A stretch of 64,000 bases of DNA from Hoeflea prorocentri (GTDB lineage Bacteria; Pseudomonadota; Alphaproteobacteria; Rhizobiales; Rhizobiaceae): the NCBI RefSeq assembly GCF_027944115.1, contig NZ_JAPJZI010000001.1, positions 4,154,001 through 4,218,000 on the forward strand, read 5' to 3'. Every line of letters begins with the position of its first letter. Within the stretch, counting starts at the first letter, position 1. Made by a program: the position numbers and the translations under genes. Below, piece after piece: positions 53,261 through 62,361 of the stretch. Below the pieces are notes generated by a model that saw nothing but the letters and a program-made list of their open reading frames with translations, made no database searches and was not told the DNA's origin.

Positions 53261-54277
53261 CTAAGCGCCACCCCCAAGCTGTTCGGCGAAATGGCAGGCA
53301 CTCGAGCGATTGCCGGGCAGGGCCATGCTTTGCGGCACCTCAGTCAGGCAGCGTTGCTGCTTTCCCACACAACGCGGCGCAAAGGCGCAACCCGGCGGCA
53401 AGGCCGACATCACGGGAGGCGAGCCTTGAATTGCGCCGAGCTCCTGGCCTTTCTTGTCGGCCGTCGGCATCGAGTTCATTAATCCGATCGTGTAGTAGTG
53501 CATCGGCCCGTTGATAATATCGGTTGTCGGTCCGCTTTCGACGATTTGTCCCGCATACATGACAAGAAGCCGGTCGGTGTTTTCCGCCACAAGACCGATA
53601 TCGTGGGTGATGAGCACCATGGCCATATTGGTTTCAGCACGCAGCTCCTCGAGCAACTGCATGATCTGGCCCTGAACCGTCACGTCGAGAGCGGTCGTCG
53701 GCTCATCGGCAATCAGGATATCGGGTTCAAGGGCGATCGCCAGGGCAATCATGATGCGCTGGCACATGCCGCCTGAAAACTCGTGCGGGTAATAGCCGAC
53801 ACGCTGGCTGGCGGCCGGAATCTTGACCTGCTCCATCAGTTCGATGGCTTTTTTGCGCGCGTCCTGCCTGGACGTGCCAGGCCGGTGAACGCGATACATT
53901 TCGGCCAGTTGATATCCAACAGTCAGGGCCGGGTTGAGCGAGGTGATCGCGTCCTGGAAAACCATCGATATCCGGTCTCCATGGACTGATCTCTTGACCT
54001 CGGCAGAGGCGTTGAGGAGATCGATATCCCCATAACGGACATTGCCTTGAATGGTCGCCGGCGGCGTTTCCAACAGGCCCATGATCGAGTTGAAGCTGAC
54101 GCTTTTTCCGGACCCTGATTCTCCAAGCACACCCAGGGCCTCACCGCGCCTGATATCAAGGCTGACGTCCCGCACGGCATGAAGCTTGCCATGGGGCGTG
54201 TCGAAAAAGACGTTCAGGCCCGAGACCTCGAGAATCGGAGCTTCGGTCGTGTTTTGATCGGGCATTAGATCAGCCAT
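53261..54277 (-). CDS. Dipeptide/nickel-type ABC transporter ATPase (DppD/OppD type)
   Basis: The 338-residue ATPase has Walker [10 protein letters not shown], signature [14 protein letters not shown], Walker [14 protein letters not shown] and the Cys-bearing C-terminal segment ([17 protein letters not shown]). I chose ATG 54277, preceded by AGAGG. A second ATG at 54265 overlaps the permease stop as TAATG and is a good alternative start. Confidence 0.9.
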   Translation of the reverse strand: MADLMPDQNTTEAPILEVSGLNVFFDTPHGKLHAVRDVSLDIRRGEALGVLGESGSGKSVSFNSIMGLLETPPATIQGNVRYGDIDLLNASAEVKRSVHGDRISMVFQDAITSLNPALTVGYQLAEMYRVHRPGTSRQDARKKAIELMEQVKIPAASQRVGYYPHEFSGGMCQRIMIALAIALEPDILIADEPTTALDVTVQGQIMQLLEELRAETNMAMVLITHDIGLVAENTDRLLVMYAGQIVESGPTTDIINGPMHYYTIGLMNSMPTADKKGQELGAIQGSPPVMSALPPGCAFAPRCVGKQQRCLTEVPQSMALPGNRSSACHFAEQLGGGA

Positions 54278-55200
54278 CGCCACCTCTGCACGGGATCGCT
54301 GATTGCGCGAACCCAGTTGGCCAACAGATTGAGACTTAATGTCGTGAGAAAAATCGCCAGTCCGGGGAATGTGATCATCCACCAGGCTTCGCGCAGATAC
54401 TCTCTGCCCCTGGCGATCATGAGGCCCCAGGAGGGCTCTGGCGGCTGCAGGCCGAAGCCGAGGTAGCTAAGGCCCGCCTCCGCCAAAATCATCAAGGCGA
54501 CTTCGAGCGTTGCCAGAACCAGCAGCGGAGACACCATATTGGGCAGAATATGGCGAAACATGATCCGCGCATCGCCCGCGCCGATGGTGCGGGCCGCCTC
54601 GACAAAGGACGACTCGCGATAGGACAGCGTAATGCCGCGGGCAAGACGCGCATAGACAACCCAACGCACGGCCGCCAGCACCAGCACCATGTTTACGAGG
54701 CCGCCGCCGGCGATGAAGAGTACAAACATGGCAACGAGCAGTGACGGCACCGCCATGAAGCCGTCCGCCGCCCTCATGACGACGGTCTCGAGCCAACCGC
54801 CGTAATACCCGGCCAGGAGACCGAGGCTCGTTCCAAGGATCGAGGAAATGAGCACGGCGATCACCCCGACAGCCACGGAAGCCTGGGCGCCATACATCAG
54901 CCGTGAAAGCAGATCGCGGCCAAGAGCGTCCGTACCGAGGAGGTGGAACTGCAACGAGCCATCGGTGCCCTTCGCATAGGATAAAGGCGGCAGTTGGCCG
55001 TGAAAAATGTTGGGCAGTAACGGATCGTATGGAGCCAGGAACTGCGCGAACAGGGCTGCAATGAGCAGGATCAGCAGAAAGATGACAGCCGGCAGGACGA
55101 CCGGCTCGCGCAGCAACGCCTTGAGGATGTGCACAAAGGTGATCTTCTGCTCGCGGGCTTCTTCCTCGGTGCCGACCGGCATGTCCAGCTTGCCTTCCAT
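54265..55200 (-). CDS. Dipeptide/nickel-type ABC permease (DppC type)
   Basis: The 311-residue permease has a cytoplasmic N-terminus, six helices and the DppC landmarks LLGTDALGRDLLSRLMYGA, YRESSFVEAARTIGAGDARI (coupling loop) and HILPNMVSPLLVLATLEVA, ending in the GLSYLGFGLQPPEPSWG motif. It is 4 bases after the DppB-type gene. Confidence 0.93.
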   Translation of the reverse strand: MEGKLDMPVGTEEEAREQKITFVHILKALLREPVVLPAVIFLLILLIAALFAQFLAPYDPLLPNIFHGQLPPLSYAKGTDGSLQFHLLGTDALGRDLLSRLMYGAQASVAVGVIAVLISSILGTSLGLLAGYYGGWLETVVMRAADGFMAVPSLLVAMFVLFIAGGGLVNMVLVLAAVRWVVYARLARGITLSYRESSFVEAARTIGAGDARIMFRHILPNMVSPLLVLATLEVALMILAEAGLSYLGFGLQPPEPSWGLMIARGREYLREAWWMITFPGLAIFLTTLSLNLLANWVRAISDPVQRWRWLI

Positions 55201-55204
55201 GGCC

Positions 55205-56173
55205 CTACCCTTTCCCGAGTTTAGGATCGAGGATCAGATAGCTCAGATCGACGAGCAGATTGATGGTCAGGACAACGATGAGAAGCACAAAGATGGTTGC
55301 CTCGATCAGCGGGACATCGCGGATCGCCAGGGCATCCACGGTCAGCGCACCCACACCCGGCCATCCGAAAATGCTCTCGACGATGATGACGCCGGTAACC
55401 AGGGTCACGGTCTCGTCGCCGATTGTCGTGATGACCGGCACGGCCGAGTTTCGTAGAGCGTGAATATAGGCGATCCGCCAGCGGGGAATTCCCCGGCCCC
55501 GCGCCGCTGCGACATAGGGCTTGGCCAACTCATCCATGATCGACGACCGGGTGATCTGTGCTATTCGCCCGATGGGCCGTAGCGCCAGTGCGATCGCAGG
55601 AAGGATCACGTGGGAAAAGGAGCCGTATCCGGAGGTCGGCAGCCAGCCCAGATGCACTGCGAAGATCAGGATCAGAACAAGTGCGAACCAGTATTCGACA
55701 ACGGAAACGCACCCGAGCGCGAAGACCCCTATGATGCGGTCGGCCACCGTTCGCGGGTTCATGGCCGCGTAGATGCCAATGGGTATCGCCACCATAATGG
55801 CGACCAGTATGGTCACCGCTCCCAGAAAGAAGGTTGCGGGCAGTCTCTCAAGTACGATCGGCAATGTGGCACGTGATTCCGGGAAGGCACCATGAACCAG
55901 CGGCTTGCTGATACCATATCGAAACGTGTCTCCCAGATCACCGGTAAAAATCCCGCCGATGAAGCGCACATATTGCTCGGACAGCGGGTCCTCCAGACCC
56001 ATGCGCTGACGCAACTCGAGCACGGCTTCCTCGGTTGCGGCATTGCCGAGCACCATTCGTGCAGGGTCACCGATCTGCCGGTCCGCTAGAAAGACCAGCG
56101 TCATCACCACAAGCAGCACGGTGATTGAAGAAACGATCCGTCGAATTATAAAATTGATCTGGGCTCTATTCAT
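55205..56173 (-). CDS. Dipeptide/nickel-type ABC permease (DppB type)
   Basis: The 322-residue permease has N-terminal helix IIRRIVSSITVLLVVMTLVF, the family's periplasmic RMGLEDPLSEQYVRFIGGIF, coupling loop AAARGRGIPRWRIAYIHALR and IIVESIFGWPGVGALTVDA. ATG 56173 or 56179 can start it; a longer frame to 56239 overlaps the hairpin and is unlikely. It is the first intact gene of the transporter operon. In related operons the solute-binding-protein gene sits just upstream, but here only a short ORF remains. Confidence 0.92.
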   Translation of the reverse strand: MNRAQINFIIRRIVSSITVLLVVMTLVFLADRQIGDPARMVLGNAATEEAVLELRQRMGLEDPLSEQYVRFIGGIFTGDLGDTFRYGISKPLVHGAFPESRATLPIVLERLPATFFLGAVTILVAIMVAIPIGIYAAMNPRTVADRIIGVFALGCVSVVEYWFALVLILIFAVHLGWLPTSGYGSFSHVILPAIALALRPIGRIAQITRSSIMDELAKPYVAAARGRGIPRWRIAYIHALRNSAVPVITTIGDETVTLVTGVIIVESIFGWPGVGALTVDALAIRDVPLIEATIFVLLIVVLTINLLVDLSYLILDPKLGKG

Positions 56174-56219
56174 CTTCATCCAAACCGTTGAGGTTCTCAA
56201 CACTATCTGCGCAGTCTGC

Positions 56220-56250
56220 GGGCTGCCCGCGCAAACCATGCGGACAGCCC
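56220..56250. promoter_or_regulatory. Intercistronic hairpin upstream of the DppB-type gene
   Basis: GGGCTGCCCGC (56220-56230) pairs with GCGGACAGCCC (56240-56250) around a 9-base loop: 11 base pairs with one mismatch or wobble. No T-run follows on either strand, so it is more an mRNA-stabilising or processing stem than a terminator. Such stems normally follow a binding-protein gene in ABC operons. Confidence 0.55.
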
Positions 56251-56260
56251 GTCTCGGGAG

Positions 56261-56437
56261 TTATCCTGCTTCGTAAAATTCCTGTTGCTTCACGTTGACC
56301 GAAATAGCGCGGTGGTCCGCCCCGAAATCCCGGTCAAATCCCGTCGCCACATCACCGCCCCGCCGCAAAAGTCCGACGGGAACAAACCATGAGACAGGTC
56401 GAAACAAGGATCGTGCTTCGGATGGTTTATTGCGCAT
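56261..56437 (-). CDS. Short ORF of 58 residues, possible remnant of a deleted binding-protein gene
   Basis: It sits exactly where the solute-binding-protein gene of a Dpp-type operon is expected: after the operator region and before the intercistronic hairpin and the permease genes. ATG 56437 is preceded by a G-run (56442-56447) that could bind the ribosome. The product starts with a basic segment and a weakly hydrophobic stretch (SLFRPVSWFVPVGLL) and ends SVNVKQQEFYEAG, which could be a C-terminal strand of a binding protein. There is no clear functional domain. It may be a collapsed gene, a leader peptide or chance. Confidence 0.35.
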   Translation of the reverse strand: MRNKPSEARSLFRPVSWFVPVGLLRRGGDVATGFDRDFGADHRAISVNVKQQEFYEAG

Positions 56438-56594
56438 GGTTCCCCCCAAAAGACATGGCTCTTCGATCCGCTTCCCGGTCGGACGGCAATCAATCTGTCC
56501 GGTGAGCATCGCCAAATGGAGCAAGCTGCTTGCCCCACCAAAGGCACCCTCCCAAGAAGCCTTATCGGGAGAAAGGCTAGCACCTCCGTGGTCT

Positions 56595-56612
56595 TTTGCA
56601 ACCGGTTGCAAA
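56595..56612. promoter_or_regulatory. LacI-type operator candidate 1 (perfect 18-bp palindrome)
   Basis: TTTGCAACCGGTTGCAAA is a perfect palindrome with a central CCGG-type core and is nearly symmetric over 25 bases (56591-56615). LacI/GalR proteins favour such even palindromes with a central CG. It is upstream of the Dpp-type operon and shares its TTGCAA half-site with the second palindrome. Confidence 0.65.
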
Positions 56613-56745
56613 GACAAAATCGTCACGGGCGCAAAGGTCCGGACTGACGCGTAATTCTTACTCGCTTGATTTTAATCGGTTTTATCCTGCGGTTGGTATT
56701 TCGATTTTTTTTCAATTCCTCTGCAATTCACAGCTCCAGCAAAAA

Positions 56746-56763
56746 ATTGCAAAGCTTTGCAAT
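56746..56763. promoter_or_regulatory. LacI-type operator candidate 2 (perfect 18-bp palindrome)
   Basis: ATTGCAAAGCTTTGCAAT is a perfect palindrome with the same TTGCAA-N4-TTGCAA layout as the site at 56595-56612; the centres are 151 bases apart. The pair brackets an AT-rich stretch (56650-56750) that probably contains the promoter. No LacI-family gene is in the window. Apart from the short ORF, hairpin and operators, 56174-56852 holds nothing I can support. Confidence 0.6.
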
Positions 56764-56852
56764 GGCTTACTTCCGGAGTCTTGCCGGCGTGCAGCGCTTG
56801 AAAACCACAATTTTTGATGGCGCCGGACGTTGCCGGGTCGCCATTGCTCGGA

Positions 56853-57734
56853 TCAGGCCTGCAGTCGCTGATCCAGAAGCTCGAATTGTCTCATCGTCGC
56901 ATCGAAGCCCTGCTTCGCCTGCTCAAAAAGTGGCAATTGCCGATGTTTGTCGGAGAGGATCTCGACACCATAGGGGCCTTCATAGCCGGCATCATGCAGT
57001 GCGTGGAGAAAGGCCGGAACGTCGAAGCAACCGTCTCCCGGAAGTTCGCGGCAGTGGACCGTGTCGTAAAAGAGCGTGCCCTGAACCTCAGGCAGCGCAT
57101 CGTTCAGTTCCACCCAGGTGATCGCCTCCTTCGGCATATCCCTGACCTGATCATAACTCATGCCGCCGCGGGCAATGTGCCAGATGTCGACGAGCACCCC
57201 TCCATTGTCGACTCCTGCTCCGTTTCTCAGCGCCACGCCCTGGTCAATCGTTGCCAGATTGGCGAAGGGAAGAATCTCGAGGGACAGGCGGGTGCCGGCA
57301 TCGGCTGCCTCACGACAAAGGATTTCATACTCGCGGATCATGTGATCCATGGGCCAGTCGTTCCTGCCGTCGTTGTCGAAATCGCCGCCAATCTTGATAT
57401 GCCAGGCTCCGAGGCGTTCGGCGGCGTGCAGGAGATCTTTTCGAACCTGATCCGAACGCTTTCTGCGTTCACCGCTGACGAACCAGTCGGTGATCATCTC
57501 GACTTCGACATATTTCATGCCGTTGTCGTCAAGTATGCGCTTCATTTCATCGAAGCCCAGGCGGGCTGAGACCGACATGACGTCAGCATGATGGAACCCG
57601 ATACCGACATAACCGACGTCACGCGCCATCTCGACCCGTTCCCGAAAGTCGATCGGGCTGACCAGGTCCTGACCGTCAGGGGCGCAATCGCCGTTCATTG
57701 TCCAGTAGGTCGCTACGAGTTCCGGTTGCTTCAT
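56853..57734 (-). CDS. Sugar phosphate isomerase/epimerase family protein (xylose-isomerase-like TIM barrel)
   Basis: The 293-residue TIM-barrel protein has metal-site residues in FHHADVMSV, YVEVEMITDWFV, LSLEILPFANLATID (Glu ligand), VLVDIWHIARGG (Asp/His) and VEILSDKHR (Glu). These follow the AP_endonuc_2/IolE-like family. It would isomerise, epimerise or dehydrate a sugar or inositol-like compound. ATG 57734 follows AGGAGA. It is the last gene after the ribose-type ABC transporter, so its substrate probably comes through it. Confidence 0.85.
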   Translation of the reverse strand: MKQPELVATYWTMNGDCAPDGQDLVSPIDFRERVEMARDVGYVGIGFHHADVMSVSARLGFDEMKRILDDNGMKYVEVEMITDWFVSGERRKRSDQVRKDLLHAAERLGAWHIKIGGDFDNDGRNDWPMDHMIREYEILCREAADAGTRLSLEILPFANLATIDQGVALRNGAGVDNGGVLVDIWHIARGGMSYDQVRDMPKEAITWVELNDALPEVQGTLFYDTVHCRELPGDGCFDVPAFLHALHDAGYEGPYGVEILSDKHRQLPLFEQAKQGFDATMRQFELLDQRLQA

Positions 57735-57792
57735 TGTGTTTCTCCTGTCCGTGGCCCGATCGAAGAGATCATCCGGGATCATTGAGAACTGG

Positions 57793-57824
57793 CGGGCGGA
57801 ACGCGCATTGCCGCATTCCGCCCG
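57793..57824. promoter_or_regulatory. Hairpin after the ribose-type binding-protein gene
   Basis: CGGGCGGAA (57793-57801) and TTCCGCCCG (57816-57824) form a perfect 9-bp stem with a 14-base loop, 8 bases downstream of the binding-protein stop on the - strand. No T-run follows. It is likely an RNA-stabilising or attenuating element between the receptor gene and the isomerase gene. Confidence 0.6.
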
Positions 57825-57832
57825 GGTCCAAA

Positions 57833-58825
57833 CTATTCCTTGGCCCAGTGGTTTTCGATTTGACCGATGTTTTCCGGCGTCACCACACGGCCGGATTTGA
57901 GGCAACCGCGATCGCTGCACTCCGGATCGCCGCCGTTCATCAGTACGATTGCAACCCGGATCGCTTCCTGTGCCTGCTCAAAGGCATCATAGGTCGTTCC
58001 GACATCCAGGTAGCCCTGCTCCATCAGGGTCACGGCTTCCGGGAACAGATCCTGTGTCGCGATATAGACGTGATTGGGCTCACCGACGGGCGCCCAGCGG
58101 TCCAGACTTTCCAAAGCGGCTCTCACCGCAGAAATCGGAAAGTCGCTGGCAAGGAACATGCAGTTTGCTTCAGGGTGCGCAGTGAAGCCATTCACCGTGC
58201 CGGACCTGAAAATTTCAGGGTTCCATTCGGTCGGAACGGTTTGCAGCGTTTCGACTGAATCGGATTTGTCAGTCACCAGATGCCACGCGTCGTGGCGGTA
58301 GACCGCATTGTTGTCCTTCAGCGCACCCTGCAACTCGATACATTTGGCCTGAATGCCCTTGTCCTCGATCATTTTGACAAAGGCCTCGGACGTCGTAATC
58401 GCCTGATTGTAGGTGTCGCCACCCACATGCGCATCCGGTTGCGATGTCGATGAGGTTTTGTCGAAAGTGATAAACGGAATGCCTGCACGCGCCGCGGCAC
58501 GAATGGAGGCGCCGATCGCGGCAGAGTCCTCACCACGGGCAATGATCACATCCACATCCTGGTTGATAAGGTCTTCAATATTGGCGGCTTGCCGCGTCGG
58601 GTCCGCATCCGCAACATTGATGACGAATTCCAGATCAAACCCCGCTTCCGGCCCCTGTATCTCGGCCTCCTGCTGCATGTAGCGTTCCCAGGCCAGCACG
58701 ATGGCGTTTTCCTTGGCGTTCCAGGCAAGGCCAATGACCTTTTTTTCGGCCGCGACCGCTGCTCCGGCATACAGAAATCCGGCCACCGCGATTGATGCAA
58801 CCGCCAACTCCCTTGCTCTCAACAT
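57833..58825 (-). CDS. Ribose-type sugar ABC transporter substrate-binding protein
   Basis: The 330-residue periplasmic binding protein has a signal peptide (ELAVASIAVAGFLYAGAAVAA) and the RbsB-like fold (KVIGLAWNAKENAIVLAWER, NIEDLINQDVDVIIARGED, AAARAGIPFITFDKT, HVGGDTYNQAITTSEAF). Two Cys pairs late in the protein (PECSDRGCLKSG) are unusual for this family and may form a disulfide. It captures the sugar for the permeases and ATPase encoded just upstream on the same strand. Confidence 0.92.
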   Translation of the reverse strand: MLRARELAVASIAVAGFLYAGAAVAAEKKVIGLAWNAKENAIVLAWERYMQQEAEIQGPEAGFDLEFVINVADADPTRQAANIEDLINQDVDVIIARGEDSAAIGASIRAAARAGIPFITFDKTSSTSQPDAHVGGDTYNQAITTSEAFVKMIEDKGIQAKCIELQGALKDNNAVYRHDAWHLVTDKSDSVETLQTVPTEWNPEIFRSGTVNGFTAHPEANCMFLASDFPISAVRAALESLDRWAPVGEPNHVYIATQDLFPEAVTLMEQGYLDVGTTYDAFEQAQEAIRVAIVLMNGGDPECSDRGCLKSGRVVTPENIGQIENHWAKE

Positions 58826-58843
58826 GTTCTCACTCCCTTGTTG

Positions 58844-59848
58844 CTATTTCGCGGAACTTGGTCTGAAGCCACGTGTCAACCTTGAAAGCCAGGACGCATT
58901 TCCGCGTTTGAGTGCGTCCACATACATGGCGGCAAATATCAGAGCGCCGGTGACGACCTGATAAATGTAAGGGTCCGCACCAATCTGGTTCAGACCGTTG
59001 AAAATCATCTGAAAGGCCAAGGCGCCCAAAACGATGCCGGGGAAAATCGTTCCACGGCCGCCCGACAGGCTGATGCCGCCGACGACGGCGGCTGCAATGG
59101 CGTCAAACTCGAGGCCGCGGCCGAGGAACCCGCTGACCGAGCCTACCTGATTGAAGCTGGCGGTTGCCGCAAGTCCGGACAAAAAGCCCGACAAAGTGAA
59201 GACAAGAAAGATGGTCTTGCCGGTCGGTATCCCAAGTTGAGTGGCGTTGGCTTCATTGTCGCCAACGGCATTGATGTGGCGGCCCAGAACCGTTCTGCGA
59301 TAGGCGTAGTGTACGACCAATATGACCAGGGCAATGATGAGAACATCGACAAAAACAGGACCAATCCTGGTGTTGCCCCAGGATCGCGCGACCTCAGGCA
59401 GGCCAACAACGCGCGCTTCCGTATACACAAGGCCAAGGCCTCGATAGGCGATCATCGTGCCGAGCGTTGCGATGAGTGCGTCGATGCGCAAAACGGCGAT
59501 CAAAAACCCGTTGAAGGCACCAAGCGCCGTGGCCGTCACAAGAATGATCGCAAAGCCGAAAACGGGATGAAGTCCGGTGCTCTCCATGATCAGGGCACCT
59601 GTCGAGGCCGACAGGAACACCATCGAGCCAATGGAAATGTCGATCTTTCCGGCAAGGATCGTCACGCCGACGGCGCAGGCCGCAAGGGTCATCGGCCCCA
59701 TGTCGTGCAGCATCGTCATCAGATTGGAAAACGTGCCAAAGCTTGGTGCCGCAACAGCAAAGCCGATTGCAATGAGAACAAGAACGGCAACGATGCCGAT
59801 ATAATCATCGGCGCCGGCAAACCAGGACGGTTTTCCACTTGTTTTCAT
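58844..59848 (-). CDS. Ribose-type ABC permease 2 (RbsC family)
   Basis: The 334-residue permease has about ten helices and RbsC motifs AGKIDISIGSMVFLSA, GFLIAVLRIDALIATLGTM, GDNEANATQLGI and ISLSGGRGTIFPGIVLGAL. Its start overlaps the ATPase stop by 4 bases. It forms a heterodimeric channel with the other RbsC-like protein in this operon. Confidence 0.93.
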   Translation of the reverse strand: MKTSGKPSWFAGADDYIGIVAVLVLIAIGFAVAAPSFGTFSNLMTMLHDMGPMTLAACAVGVTILAGKIDISIGSMVFLSASTGALIMESTGLHPVFGFAIILVTATALGAFNGFLIAVLRIDALIATLGTMIAYRGLGLVYTEARVVGLPEVARSWGNTRIGPVFVDVLIIALVILVVHYAYRRTVLGRHINAVGDNEANATQLGIPTGKTIFLVFTLSGFLSGLAATASFNQVGSVSGFLGRGLEFDAIAAAVVGGISLSGGRGTIFPGIVLGALAFQMIFNGLNQIGADPYIYQVVTGALIFAAMYVDALKRGNASWLSRLTRGFRPSSAK

Positions 59849-61359
59849 GCCGCCTCCTCGCCGTTGTCGCGCGATGAGACCGCTTCCATCAGATCATTCT
59901 GGGAGGCGCTCCCAGGCAGGGTGTTGGCGATGTGTCCGCGCTTTATGATCAAATACCGGTCGGCCACCCGCATGAGCTCCTCAAGCTCGGAGGAGATCAT
60001 CAGGATCGCCGCACCGTCCTCGGCCAGTTGGACAATGAGTTTGAGGATTTCAGTCTTGGCGCCTGTGTCGAGGCCCCGTGTCGGTTCGTCGAAAATGTAG
60101 ATCTCCGGCAGCAGGTTCAGCCAGCGCGCGAACACGACCTTTTGCTGATTGCCACCGGACAGGGTGCCGACGGGCTGGGTCACCGAAGATGCTTTGATCC
60201 CTATGCGGTTGACCATTGCGCTGGCCATATCGTTTTCCTTGCGACGCTGCAAAAGGCCAAACGGTCCGGTCAGCGGTTTCATATTCGGCAGGGAAATATT
60301 GCCAGCAATCGAGAACGGCATCACCAGCCCCTCCGCGCGCCGATCTTCGGTCACGAGCCCGGCCCGCTGACGCAGTTCAAACGGTTTCAACGGGATCGTA
60401 GTACCGTCCGTTTCGCGGTATGCGATCCGGCCGCCATTTGTCGGGTCAAGCCCGGTGAAAGCACGCACCAGTTCTGTGCGGCCCGAACCCAAAAGCCCCC
60501 AGAGCGCCAGAATTTCGCCGCGGTGCATTTCGAAACTGATGTCGTTGACAAGCGGCCCGCCATCCAATCGATCGACGCTGACCAGCACCTTACCGGGATG
60601 GGTATTGGGCTGGCGAATACGGTCGGTTTCGTGAATGCTGCCGAGCATTTGCTCAACAACCTTCGTGCGCGATGTGTCGGCAACATTCTCCGTCGAAACG
60701 GTGTGGCCGTCGCGCATGACCGTGACCCGGTCGCAGACGGTAAAAACCTCTTCGAGAAAATGGCTGATGAAAATGATCGAGGCGCCCATGGCTTTCAACG
60801 AGGCCATCAACTCAAAGAGCTTTTGCCTCTCGGGCACCGAAAGGGAGGAGGTCGGCTCGTCCAGAATGATGATTTTCGGCTCGGCCTTCATCGCCCTGGC
60901 AATCTCGACCAACTGCCGGTCACCGGTGCTGAGTGACGACGTCGGTTGATGAGGCGACACCTGGCAGCCGACAAGCGCCAGAAGCTCAGCGGAGCGCTCG
61001 TACATCTGCGCCCTGTCTATGCGATAGCCGGGCCCCGGAAAGGCATCGATGAAAATGTTCTCCGCCACGGTCATCGTGTTCAACGTCGTCAGTTCCTGAT
61101 GGACGAAGGCAATGCCGTGACCCATTGCGTCCTTGGCGGATTGGATTGAGACCGTATCGCCGTTGAGCTTGATGACGCCGGCATCCGGCTGCAACACACC
61201 GCCGAGGATGTTCATCAACGTGCTTTTTCCAGCGCCGTTGGCTCCCATGAGTGCGCAGATCTCGCCTTGCCTGACCGACAGGTTCCCGTCCGTAAGAGCT
61301 TTGACGCCGCCGAAGCTCTTGACGATCCCGCTCATCTCCAAAATGTTCTGGCCGATCAT
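59845..61359 (-). CDS. Ribose-type ABC ATPase, double-domain (RbsA family)
   Basis: The 504-residue protein has two ABC cassettes. The first has Walker A GANGAGKST, signature LSTGDRQLVEIARA and IIILDEPTSSLS. The second has a degenerate Walker A (GLLGSGRTELVRA), signature LSGGNQQKVVFARW and IYIFDEPTRGLD. This is the RbsA/XylG/MglA pattern. Its start overlaps the first permease stop by 4 bases. Confidence 0.94.
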   Translation of the reverse strand: MIGQNILEMSGIVKSFGGVKALTDGNLSVRQGEICALMGANGAGKSTLMNILGGVLQPDAGVIKLNGDTVSIQSAKDAMGHGIAFVHQELTTLNTMTVAENIFIDAFPGPGYRIDRAQMYERSAELLALVGCQVSPHQPTSSLSTGDRQLVEIARAMKAEPKIIILDEPTSSLSVPERQKLFELMASLKAMGASIIFISHFLEEVFTVCDRVTVMRDGHTVSTENVADTSRTKVVEQMLGSIHETDRIRQPNTHPGKVLVSVDRLDGGPLVNDISFEMHRGEILALWGLLGSGRTELVRAFTGLDPTNGGRIAYRETDGTTIPLKPFELRQRAGLVTEDRRAEGLVMPFSIAGNISLPNMKPLTGPFGLLQRRKENDMASAMVNRIGIKASSVTQPVGTLSGGNQQKVVFARWLNLLPEIYIFDEPTRGLDTGAKTEILKLIVQLAEDGAAILMISSELEELMRVADRYLIIKRGHIANTLPGSASQNDLMEAVSSRDNGEEAA

Positions 61360-62309
61360 GCGCGCCTCCGCATGATCGTGTCGATATAGACAAGCAGCAG
61401 GATGATTGCGCCTTTCACGACCAGACTGGCAAAGAACGAAATCCCGAAAAGGTTGAGCGAGTTGGTGATCAGTGTGACGACCAGGGCTCCAAGCGCGACG
61501 CCAAGAGGCGTGCCGATGCCGCCATATATGCTGACACGCCCGATGACACAGGCGCTGATCACATCAAGCAGCAAGGCATCGCTACCCAGTTTGGCGGATG
61601 CCGACCCCAGACGTGCGACAAGGAAAATAGCCGTCAGACCTGCGGCTGCGCCTGCAATGACGTAGGACCCCCAAACGATTTTGCCGGTTGACACACGCGC
61701 GATAAGCGCCGCGCGTTCATTGTATCCCACGGCGCGCAGTTTCTGTCCGTAGGGCGCTTTTTCAAGGCACAATTGTCCGGCAATGATGGCCAGGAAAAAT
61801 ACCCATACCGATACCGGCAGACTGAGAAAACGGCAGAGGAAAATGTCTTCGAAAACATACGGATGCCCGAATACGCTTTGTGAAGCCGTAATCCAGATCG
61901 AGAAACCACCGACGACGGTCATTGTCGCAAGCGTCACCACAAATGGCTTCATCGACAGGAAACCGACGGCAAAGCCATTGAATGCCCCGACAAGCGAGCC
62001 GACCGCGAGCATGGCCAGCGGGCCGATCCAGACCATCTGCGTATCGCGCATCAGCATTGCGCCGATGATGCCGGCGAAGGCCATTGTGGCGGGAAGTGAA
62101 AGATCGATCCCGCCGCCGACAAATACGAAGCACAGGCCAATGGCCAGTGTGCCCAGTATGGATGCCTGGACCAATACGTTGATGAGATTGTTAACACGGA
62201 AGAACGAGGGCGCGTTCACATACATGACGGCAAGCAGGCCGATCACAAGCAGGCCGATGACGAGGTTTCCCAGATACTGGGAATGTCGCCCGGCCAGAAG
62301 GGCAGTCAT
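61356..62309 (-). CDS. Ribose-type ABC permease 1 (RbsC family)
   Basis: The 317-residue permease shows the RbsC-type VGGGIDLSLPATMAFAGI, NGFAVGFLSMKPFVVTLATM, VGYNERAALIARVSTG and IGRVSIYGGIGTPLGVALGA. It is first in the - strand order permease, ATPase, permease, binding protein, isomerase. Two different permeases flanking one double ATPase are typical of heterodimeric importers for unusual sugars. Confidence 0.92.
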   Translation of the reverse strand: MTALLAGRHSQYLGNLVIGLLVIGLLAVMYVNAPSFFRVNNLINVLVQASILGTLAIGLCFVFVGGGIDLSLPATMAFAGIIGAMLMRDTQMVWIGPLAMLAVGSLVGAFNGFAVGFLSMKPFVVTLATMTVVGGFSIWITASQSVFGHPYVFEDIFLCRFLSLPVSVWVFFLAIIAGQLCLEKAPYGQKLRAVGYNERAALIARVSTGKIVWGSYVIAGAAAGLTAIFLVARLGSASAKLGSDALLLDVISACVIGRVSIYGGIGTPLGVALGALVVTLITNSLNLFGISFFASLVVKGAIILLLVYIDTIMRRRA

Positions 62310-62361
62310 TTCACCCCCTCAAACGGCTTGTTGCGATCAGTTAAAACGCCGGGATACATGA

